DNA from: Chroococcidiopsidaceae cyanobacterium CP_BM_RX_35
GTDB taxonomy: Bacteria; Cyanobacteriota; Cyanobacteriia; Cyanobacteriales; Chroococcidiopsidaceae
Reading direction: 5' to 3'
Assembly (NCBI GenBank): GCA_019242465.1
Contig: JAFAVL010000813.1
Location: 1-5,589, forward strand
DNA length: 5,589 nt
The position numbers and the translations under genes were made by a program. Shown piece after piece: positions 1 to 4,449 of the stretch (position 1 is its first letter; each line of letters starts with the position of its first letter). The notes under the pieces are model-generated. The model was not told the DNA's origin. It saw nothing but the letters and a program-made list of their open reading frames with translations, and did no database searches.

Positions 1-192
1 GATAGCAAACTCTATATTTATTACCTCAGCGATACTGAAGATAATTCGAAACAACTTCAACGTCAGCAACTGCCAAACATCTATGTTGAAAGATCGCCTG
101 CCAGAGGGCTGAGGGCGCACTACTGGGTACCCGCCACCCACTGGAGATATCGCATTCAACAAACTAATTTCCTGGCGTATAGAGGCAATTAG
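1..192 (+). CDS. 3' end of an unidentified protein (5' end outside window)
   Basis: The first frame is open from base 1 to a TAG at 190-192, giving 63 residues with no start codon, so this is the C-terminal part of a gene that begins to the left of the window. The composition looks like real protein: aromatic-rich stretches such as LYIYYLSD near the beginning, then a basic and aromatic tail with HYWVPATHWRYRI, ending FLAYRGN. No transmembrane segment or recognisable motif is visible, and I do not recognise the family. It converges on the deacetylase gene, with about 100 bases between the two stop codons. The call that it is coding rests only on the uninterrupted frame and its natural composition; nothing can be said about function. 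Confidence 0.6.
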   Translation, partial: DSKLYIYYLSDTEDNSKQLQRQQLPNIYVERSPARGLRAHYWVPATHWRYRIQQTNFLAYRGN

Positions 193-291
193 CATTTCTT
201 CAGTTAACTGTTCAAAGCGTTTTCTTTGCTCTGGTTGCCAATTTGAGGAGATGCCGTTGGTTCTGGCTGATCTAACTGGGCAAATTTCTGC

Positions 292-1320
292 TCAAATGCT
301 TTCAGCTTGGGCTCCCTGATTGTTTTTATCCCTGAAGTGTTTAAGGCGAAGCTCTGCTGTGGCTGGGTGGGAGACAAGGGTCGCGGTGTTAAGCGCCGAT
401 TTTGTTTCCCTCGATACCACTCGTTCTTTGTCTTTGATTTCGAGTAATTCTGGCACCGTCACAAACCGATAACCACTTTTTGTGAGAGCGGCGATGATTA
501 GCGGGAGAGCTTCAACCGTGTGTGAGCGATCACCACCGCCATCGTGCATCAGCACAATCCCGCCTGACTTCGCTCTACTTAGCACATTTTTGACCAACCG
601 TGGAACAGATGGTCGGTTATAGTCTTCCGAATCTGCTGACCACATCACTACGCCATACTGGTGCGTTTTAGCATAATCAGCTGGTCCGTTACTGAGAATA
701 CCTCCAGGGGGACGAAATATGGACGTTCTAACTCCTGTCGTTTCAAAAATAACTGCAGCTGTGCGCTCAATTTCACTAGCAGCTGCAGCCCTGTCCATGT
801 GTCGATACCAATGGTGCCAAGTGTGATTGCCAACAGTCTGACCGTCAGCTACTACTTTTTGAGCTAGCTGAGGATAGTTTTTTACGTTTTGCCCAATCCA
901 GAAGAAGGTTGACTTGATATTGTGCTGCTGTAAGATACCCAAAATTTGCTCTGTTGATTTGGGCCACGGACCATCATCAAACGTCAGTGCGATTGCTTTG
1001 TCTTGACCAGTAAGTTTGACATCCGCAAACGTCGTCCCCTGAAACTGCACTGGTATGTTAACGAGCAAATTGCTAGTTTTAGACTGCTGCCCTCTGGATA
1101 ACCCTGGCTTGAGAGCAACTTTCGACTTTGCTTGCATCACACTTAGACTTTGTGGAGCCCGCGTCTGTCTAGATTGGGTGAGCGGCATTAAAATTGCTGG
1201 ATAGGAAGTTTCCAGCCCAATAAACAGGATGAGACCAAAGCAAAAACTGGCAACAAAAGCAACTACTAATGTCAACCGTGTAGAGCGATGCCGCACAATC
1301 AATCTACGACGAGTTCCCAA
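292..1320 (-). CDS. Membrane-anchored polysaccharide deacetylase (NodB / CE4 family)
   Basis: This 342-residue protein should remove acetyl groups from N-acetylated (or O-acetylated) polysaccharide at the cell surface in a metal-dependent reaction. Residues 1-15 are basic and 16-36 form one hydrophobic helix, an uncleaved anchor or signal peptide that places the rest outside the cytoplasmic membrane. After a linker (about 45-95) comes the NodB domain (about 105-295). CE4 motifs are visible in order: TFDDGP (113-118; D115 as base, D116 as metal ligand), NHTWHH (165-170; H166 and H170 as metal ligands), FRPPGG (202-207), WSADSEDY (227-234) and IVLMHD (255-260; H259). Motif 4 has Tyr where Trp is usual, and motif 3 has Gly where Tyr is usual. 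The tail after about 295 is polar and poorly conserved-looking. The start is TTG (1318-1320), supported by AAGGAG seven bases upstream; the next upstream codons lead to a stop with no other start. The true substrate (peptidoglycan, exopolysaccharide or other) cannot be told. Confidence 0.93.
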   Translation of the reverse strand: MGTRRRLIVRHRSTRLTLVVAFVASFCFGLILFIGLETSYPAILMPLTQSRQTRAPQSLSVMQAKSKVALKPGLSRGQQSKTSNLLVNIPVQFQGTTFADVKLTGQDKAIALTFDDGPWPKSTEQILGILQQHNIKSTFFWIGQNVKNYPQLAQKVVADGQTVGNHTWHHWYRHMDRAAAASEIERTAAVIFETTGVRTSIFRPPGGILSNGPADYAKTHQYGVVMWSADSEDYNRPSVPRLVKNVLSRAKSGGIVLMHDGGGDRSHTVEALPLIIAALTKSGYRFVTVPELLEIKDKERVVSRETKSALNTATLVSHPATAELRLKHFRDKNNQGAQAESI

Positions 1321-1327
1321 AACACAT

Positions 1328-1333
1328 CTCCTT
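1328..1333 (-). promoter_or_regulatory. Ribosome binding site deciding the TTG start of the deacetylase
   Basis: On the minus strand AAGGAG lies seven bases before TTG (1318-1320). The ATG at 1325-1327 is in another frame and gives only a few codons, so the TTG is the best start. Confidence 0.7.
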
Positions 1334-1440
1334 TAATCCTTAAGAGGATGGCAAATCACGGTTATGATACCCGTACTCAGCATTTCTTTTTCAACCAAGT
1401 GCGCAATTACCTTTGAGGTTTAGCCAAATGCGAAATACAA

Positions 1441-1454
1441 GTATAAGTTTGTAC
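1441..1454 (+). promoter_or_regulatory. Putative NtcA-binding box GTA-N8-TAC
   Basis: GTATAAGTTTGTAC matches exactly the palindromic core recognised by the cyanobacterial nitrogen regulator NtcA. It lies 187 bases upstream of the devB-like ATG. In NtcA-activated promoters the -10 (TAN3T) usually begins about 22-23 bases after the box; here the best candidate, TATATT at 1487, begins after 32 bases, so the geometry is off by about one helical turn. A match this short also arises by chance about once per 4 kb. Confidence 0.35.
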
Positions 1455-1541
1455 CAAATCGCTTTATTCTTTCTTAACTGCAGCTTTATATTGAAGGATG
1501 TCAAAGTTCCAAAAAATACTGAATTCGCCATCTACTCTACT

Positions 1542-1562
1542 AGAACAGCAATTTACTGTTCT
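1542..1562. repeat. Inverted repeat AGAACAG-N7-CTGTTCT
   Basis: Two perfect 7-base arms are separated by seven bases, 80 bases before the devB-like start codon. It has no T-run after it and lies in a leader, so an operator or a leader hairpin is more likely than a terminator. It does not match the cyanobacterial LexA or NtcA consensus that I know. Confidence 0.5.
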
Positions 1563-1641
1563 GAGTTGGGCATCCTAGATGCATGAAAGTGTTTGCAATC
1601 AATGGTGTCAACCGTAAACCCCATATCTCTTGCTAGCCACC

Positions 1642-2853
1642 ATGGAAAAATACCGCGTGATCGAACAGCTACCCTTGAAGCTAACCCAACGGTGGGGTAA
1701 TATCTTGGCAATTGTAATAACAATGACTGTGGGTCAAGCAGTGGCTTTCTACTGGTTGCGTCCATGGCTGAGCGATAGTCAGCCTTCTACCGCCGTAGCC
1801 CCTAACACAATGTCGGCTCTAAATACAGTGGCTGCTTTAGGGCGCTTGGAACCGCAAGGGGATGTAATCCAACTATCGGCGTCTAGCTCGGCTCAGAGTA
1901 AACGCGTGGCGCAGCTCCTAGTCAAGCAGGGAGACAAGGTACATGTAGGACAAATTGTTGCTATTCTCGATAGCCACGATCGCCTAAGAGCAACTCTAGA
2001 GCAGGCACAAAAACAGGTAAAAGTGGCACAAGCCCACTTAGCGCAGGTACAAACCGGGGCGAAACCGATAGAGATTACAGTGCAACAAGCTAATATTAAT
2101 AGCGTCAAAGCTCAGTTGCAGGGAGAGATTAACACCCAAGAGGCAACAATTGCCCAGCTCGAACCCGAACAGCGCCACGCCCAAACCGAATATCACCGCT
2201 ACCTGGGGTTATATCGCAATGGTGCCATTGCTGCTGCCACTCTCGAAAGTAAGCGTTTAGCAGTCGCAATGCTCAAACAGCAAATTGCTGAAGCCCGAAC
2301 CAATCAGCAGCGCTCAGAAAAATTCTTCCAACAGCAAACAGCCGCGGCAAAAGGCGCCCTCAGCGCGATCAAACAGGTGCGTCCCGCTGACCTAGAGGAG
2401 GCGCAAGCCGAAGTGGAAAAAGCCATGATTGAGGTGAAACAGGCGCAAGCCAACCTCGATTTTGCGACAGTGCGCTCACCCATTGATGGGCAGGTATTGC
2501 AGCTCCACACTTTGGCAGGAGAAGTGGTGAGTGACAAAGGGCAAGGGATTGTGGAGCTGGGTCAAACAGACCAGATGTACGTGGTGGCAGAGGTCTACGA
2601 GAGCGATATTGCCAAAGTGCATCTGGGCCAAAAGGCGACGCTCACAAGTCAGAGCCATACATTGCCCGAGACGTTGCATGGCACTGTGGACCAGATTGGT
2701 TTAAAAATCGGCAAAAAAGATATGACGAGCAACGACCCCGCCGTCGATATTGATGCGAGGGTAGTTGAGGTTAAAATTCGCTTAGCACCAGCAGATAGTT
2801 TGCGAGTTGCTCGTTTAACCAACATGCAGATGCAGGTGATGATTCACATTTAA
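1642..2853 (+). CDS. devB: DevB-family membrane fusion protein (periplasmic adaptor of an ABC exporter)
   Basis: This 403-residue HlyD-type adaptor is expected to sit in the cytoplasmic membrane and bridge an ABC exporter to a TolC-like outer membrane channel. In Anabaena the family founder DevB works with DevC and DevA to export heterocyst glycolipids. Visible parts, numbered from ATG 1642: an N-terminal membrane helix (about 21-39), GRLEP (67-71), first lipoyl half-motif (75-111), a long Gln/Ala-rich coiled-coil hairpin (about 112-274), second lipoyl half (275-296, RSPIDGQVL), then a beta-barrel part with GQTDQMYVVAEVYESDI and the DevB-typical DPAVDIDARVVEVKIRL (365-381). The length fits the family. 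A TTG at 1630 would add four residues; neither start has a clear SD, and I prefer ATG. No devC or devA gene follows, so the partner permease and ATPase must be elsewhere and the substrate is unknown. The symbol denotes the family; this may be a paralogue of the heterocyst gene. Confidence 0.88.
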   Translation: MEKYRVIEQLPLKLTQRWGNILAIVITMTVGQAVAFYWLRPWLSDSQPSTAVAPNTMSALNTVAALGRLEPQGDVIQLSASSSAQSKRVAQLLVKQGDKVHVGQIVAILDSHDRLRATLEQAQKQVKVAQAHLAQVQTGAKPIEITVQQANINSVKAQLQGEINTQEATIAQLEPEQRHAQTEYHRYLGLYRNGAIAAATLESKRLAVAMLKQQIAEARTNQQRSEKFFQQQTAAAKGALSAIKQVRPADLEEAQAEVEKAMIEVKQAQANLDFATVRSPIDGQVLQLHTLAGEVVSDKGQGIVELGQTDQMYVVAEVYESDIAKVHLGQKATLTSQSHTLPETLHGTVDQIGLKIGKKDMTSNDPAVDIDARVVEVKIRLAPADSLRVARLTNMQMQVMIHI

Positions 2854-2878
2854 TAATTAACCAAGTTGAGACAAAATT

Positions 2879-3067
2879 ATGAATCTGAACGAGTTTGAAA
2901 CCCAGTACCGAGAAACAATGGAACAAAGCATCAATCAACTGCAAGCCGCAGCGCTATTGCTGTCTCAACTGACACAAGTCGAGACCAATGTGCTAGCTGT
3001 CGGTCAAAACCTGCAAACACTTAGCCAGATAGTGGAAGAGTTTATCGCTCAACAGCGAACTGAGTAA
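2879..3067 (+). CDS. Small helical hypothetical protein, 62 residues
   Basis: This gene starts 25 bases after the devB-like stop codon and probably shares its transcript. The protein is acidic, Gln-rich and almost wholly helical by composition: one amphipathic stretch at about 3-31 (EFETQYRETMEQSINQLQ, then AAALLLSQL) and another at 33-60 (VETNVLAVGQNLQTLSQIVEEF), suggesting a two-helix hairpin or coiled coil. It has no signal peptide, membrane segment, cysteine or known motif. The SD is weak (a GAG about ten bases before ATG). The position suggests a cytoplasmic partner or regulator of the export function, but that is inference from neighbourhood only. The family is not recognised. Confidence 0.7.
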   Translation: MNLNEFETQYRETMEQSINQLQAAALLLSQLTQVETNVLAVGQNLQTLSQIVEEFIAQQRTE

Positions 3068-3148
3068 AAGCTAGCTCCTCCCTCAAACTTTGGCTAAAGA
3101 CTTGCGCGACTGGTGGGGGAATGGCTTGGGTTAAGTCATCAACGAGAG
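3068..3148. other. Convergent gap between the small helical gene and the winged-helix gene
   Basis: No convincing terminator is present. A 7-base inverted repeat, CTAGCTC (3071-3077) and GAGCTAG (3146-3152), brackets the gap at a distance too long for a simple hairpin terminator. The minus strand is open and protein-like through this stretch (3045-3164); see findings. Confidence 0.4.
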
Positions 3149-3631
3149 CTAGAACGTTACCCAGTTAGGATAGTAAAGTCTCACTCTGTTGTCTAATGGG
3201 TGCTTGCGGTAGTAGACAAATCCCTGCTGCTCCAATTGCCGCAGATATTTCTTCAAAGTGTTAACATGGATTCCAAGCCACTGGGCAAGATCTTTTCGGT
3301 TTTGTCCTGGAAAAGTCTCGACTAGACCAAATACTTGTGCAATGGCGCCAGTAATATCTCCAGGCTGATACACTCGATTGCTAATTGCAGGAAGCTGATT
3401 GGAAGACCAACCCTGCTGATCCCAAGCTCTTGACCGCCTGCCCAAAAATTGGTTGGGATTGACCCCTGGTGGAAACACCAACCGTTTGGACTTAATATCG
3501 CACAGCGCGATTGCCTCTTTGGGTCGAGTAAGCTTTATTAAAGACCATTGTTGCCTGTTTCCGCCCCCCAATTCCCAAACCGCAAGTAATCCATAAAAGT
3601 CCTTCAAATCAATTGCAATCTCGGTGTCCAT
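3149..3631 (-). CDS. Winged helix-turn-helix domain protein, 160 residues
   Basis: This is a probable DNA-binding protein. The C-terminal third has the layout of a winged helix: a helix at about 93-106 (DITGAIAQVFGLVE), a second at 112-120 (RKDLAQWLG), a recognition helix at 122-137 (HVNTLKKYLRQLEQQG) and a beta wing at 138-154 (FVYYRKHPLDNRVRLYY). The N-terminal 90 residues look beta-rich and contain a VFPPG turn; I do not recognise them as a sensor domain. The start ATG (3629-3631) is supported by GAGGTG on the minus strand a few bases upstream. The gene is divergent from the ribbon-helix-helix gene across a repeat-rich region, so the two may share control sites. An imperfect inverted repeat (3639-3667) overlaps its SD. 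The target is unknown, and an autoregulator or a regulator of the neighbour are both possible. Confidence 0.8.
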   Translation of the reverse strand: MDTEIAIDLKDFYGLLAVWELGGGNRQQWSLIKLTRPKEAIALCDIKSKRLVFPPGVNPNQFLGRRSRAWDQQGWSSNQLPAISNRVYQPGDITGAIAQVFGLVETFPGQNRKDLAQWLGIHVNTLKKYLRQLEQQGFVYYRKHPLDNRVRLYYPNWVTF

Positions 3632-3772
3632 GTTTCACCTCAAATTGATGGTAAAAATAAAATTGAGTAGAGCTGCTGCAATCCATGCTCTGTTCCGTTA
3701 CCTTTGTGGTTCCAAAACTCCCAGCCGCCCAAGCCTAACTGCCCACCGGTCTATTTATGTGTCTCAAATGTT

Positions 3773-3796
3773 GCTAGCATTATAGCTAGCATTATA
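3773..3796. repeat. Two tandem copies of a 12-base repeat (GCTAGCATTATA)
   Basis: Perfect direct repeats at 3773-3784 and 3785-3796 run directly into the palindrome. Each copy carries TATAAT on the minus strand. Short tandem units upstream of a ribbon-helix-helix gene are typical of operators bound cooperatively by such proteins; that role is inferred here. Confidence 0.85.
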
Positions 3797-3814
3797 GCTA
3801 GCTAGCTATAATGC
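3789..3814. repeat. Perfect 26-base palindrome, probable operator
   Basis: The 13-base half is GCATTATAGCTAG, followed by its exact reverse complement, with AGCTAGCTAGCT at the centre. Its right arm contains TATAAT (3807-3812), a consensus -10 pointing at the ribbon-helix-helix gene 58 bases downstream; its left arm contains the mirror -10 pointing at the winged-helix gene. Protein bound here would cover both. As there is no U-tract and it precedes the gene, it is not a terminator. Confidence 0.85.
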
Positions 3815-3869
3815 CATATTTCTTTACAATTCGAGTGAGCTAGTAAAAAGTTATATTGAAGGAACCCAT

Positions 3870-4220
3870 ATGGTTGGAGGTAAGGAGCAGATTAACGTCC
3901 GACTCGACCACGACTTAGCAATGGAGCTAAAGAGTTGGGCAAGACGAAATAACCGGACTTTGACAGAAGCCTTCGAAGCTGCAGCCCGATTACTTATCTC
4001 CGGTCAAATCGAAGTTGAATCAGTCCAAGCAAACGCAGCCCAGAGCGAAGCAACTAAGTTGTTAGCTATAGAGCTAGCTAGCTTGCGCAAGTCCATGGCT
4101 AGCCAGTTGGAGCTATTGGAAAACGAGTTGATGATACTTAGGGCTGAGGTTGTAGAGATAAAAAAGCCCAGGTTGCCACAGTCCAGCAGAGGAGTTCCAC
4201 CTTACCTCAAAATGGCATAG
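3870..4220 (+). CDS. Ribbon-helix-helix DNA-binding protein with coiled-coil tail
   Basis: In its own frame the protein is 116 residues. Residues 7-12 (QINVRL) fit the DNA-contacting beta strand, 14-26 (HDLAMELKSWARR) helix A and 30-43 (TLTEAFEAAARLL) helix B of a CopG/Arc-type fold, which binds DNA as a dimer. Residues about 50-98 form a long acidic helix with heptad-like leucines, probably a coiled coil. The last 17 residues (PRLP to KMA) look unstructured. The ATG has a good SD (AAGGA, six bases upstream). Upstream repeats and a palindrome suggest autoregulation. At codons 98-99 the frame carries A AAA AAG; a -1 slip there would replace the last 17 residues with 69 others containing a helix-turn-helix, giving 168 residues. 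Plasmid copy-control, partition and antitoxin proteins share this fold, but no partner gene of those kinds is visible. Confidence 0.82.
   Translation: MVGGKEQINVRLDHDLAMELKSWARRNNRTLTEAFEAAARLLISGQIEVESVQANAAQSEATKLLAIELASLRKSMASQLELLENELMILRAEVVEIKKPRLPQSSRGVPPYLKMA
4146..4150 (+). promoter_or_regulatory. Internal SD-like GAGGT upstream of a slippery heptamer
   Basis: GAGGT lies inside the ribbon-helix-helix coding region, nine bases before A AAA AAG. In bacterial dnaX-type -1 frameshifting an internal SD at roughly this distance stimulates slippage. No start codon follows at a useful distance, which leaves frameshift stimulation or chance. Confidence 0.35.
4160..4166 (+). promoter_or_regulatory. 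Candidate -1 frameshift site A AAA AAG
   Basis: The heptamer is read ATA AAA AAG in the ribbon-helix-helix frame, the correct phase for the X XXY YYZ rule and the same heptamer as in E. coli dnaX. A -1 slip moves the ribosome into the frame that is open from 4148 to 4375 and encodes the helix-turn-helix segment. I found no strong hairpin just downstream, only weak pairings such as TGCCA (4174-4178) with TGGCA (4213-4217). Confidence 0.4.
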
Positions 4221-4237
4221 GCATCGTGGAGTTAGCA

Positions 4238-4375
4238 ATGCGCTTAGGGGTGCATTACAAAACTGTGCAACGCTATAGGGATATGCCAGAATTTCTCGAA
4301 TGGTCCCGCACGCACGATCCTAATGAAATAGGATGGGTGTGGCATCCAGACATCAAACGATTTGTGCCGGAATGA
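4238..4375 (+). CDS. Helix-turn-helix segment in the -1 frame (separate small ORF or frameshifted C-terminus)
   Basis: The frame is open from 4148 and ends with TGA at 4373-4375. From ATG 4238 it gives 45 residues, with GGAG six bases upstream, so independent translation is possible. Read from further up, the protein-like segment starts earlier: NGIGIVELAMRLGVHYKTVQ resembles a complete helix-turn-helix (ELAMRLGV, then HYKTVQRYR), and the ATG start would cut off its first helix. The C-terminal part, EWSRTHDPNEIGWVWHPDIK, is reminiscent, from memory, of C-terminal domains in cyanobacterial DNA-binding proteins with a W...DP.GI.W pattern. I therefore favour it as the C-terminal domain of the preceding gene, reached by -1 frameshifting or separated from it by a frameshift mutation or sequencing error. 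Confidence 0.55.
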   Translation: MRLGVHYKTVQRYRDMPEFLEWSRTHDPNEIGWVWHPDIKRFVPE

Positions 4376-4401
4376 TATGCTAGGAGGTCCAGATTCTGAA
4401 G

Positions 4402-4432
4402 TAGCTGTGTCATCTGCGATCACACCCAGCTA
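4402..4432. terminator. Weak hairpin between convergent genes, possible terminator
   Basis: TAGCTG (4402-4407) pairs with CAGCTA (4427-4432), and TGT (4408-4410) with ACA (4422-4424) across a two-base bulge. It lies between the stops of the helix-turn-helix frame and trpB. Neither strand has a clean T-run, so a terminator role is doubtful. Confidence 0.25.
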
Positions 4433-4449
4433 TTTATCCAGATGGTAGT

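Larger units (their letters stand above)
1321..1641. promoter_or_regulatory. Divergent intergenic control region between deacetylase and devB-like genes
   Basis: This stretch of about 320 bases should hold promoters for both flanking genes. On the minus strand, TATCAT (1364-1369) could be a -10 for the deacetylase, with TTGAAA (1389-1394) as a poorly spaced -35 (19 bases). The -10 sits inside a 17-base near-palindrome (1358-1374). Toward the devB-like gene there is a perfect GTA-N8-TAC box (1441-1454), a TATATT (1487-1492) and a 7-7-7 dyad (1542-1562). A 26-codon frame starting ATG at 1498 is not supported as a gene. No SD is seen before the devB-like start. Confidence 0.5.
3632..3869. promoter_or_regulatory. 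Divergent control region with tandem repeats and palindrome
   Basis: This 238-base region separates the two divergent DNA-binding protein genes. The part next to the winged-helix gene holds an inverted repeat over that gene's SD. The middle (about 3670-3765) shows nothing I can name. The right part holds the GCTAGC repeats and overlapping TATAAT elements: plus strand at 3807-3812, minus strand at 3791-3796 and 3779-3784. No good -35 (TTGACA-like) is found at 16-18 bases from any of these, so promoter assignment is tentative. GCTAGC-related sequence recurs at 3838-3843. Confidence 0.5.

Noticed and set aside
213..228. CAAAG-CGTTTT-CTTTG hairpin between the first two convergent genes as a terminator.
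   Set aside because: A five-base AT-rich stem with no following T-run is too weak to claim; no other terminator is visible in 193-291.
1498..1578. A 26-codon plus-strand frame starting ATG in the devB-like leader.
   Set aside because: The SD-like GAAGG touches the ATG with no spacing, the peptide has no features, and half of the frame's end is explained by the 1542-1562 dyad.
1632..1645. GCTAGCCACCATGG at the devB-like start looks like an NheI site plus a Kozak start from a mammalian expression vector.
   Set aside because: The flanking sequence is ordinary cyanobacterial DNA on both sides, GCTAGC is common in this window, and no other vector sequence is present.
1553..2679. Minus-strand open frames opposite the devB-like gene.
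   Set aside because: They are antisense to a well-supported gene, and their Cys-, Ser- and Thr-rich translations look like shadows.
3773..3814. The repeats as a CRISPR array or an insertion sequence end.
   Set aside because: The units are only 12 bases, tandem without spacers, and no transposase or second terminal repeat is present.
4377..4448. A 23-codon frame (ATG 4377) containing AGGAGGT.
   Set aside because: It is too short, has no SD before its own start, and its composition is not convincing.
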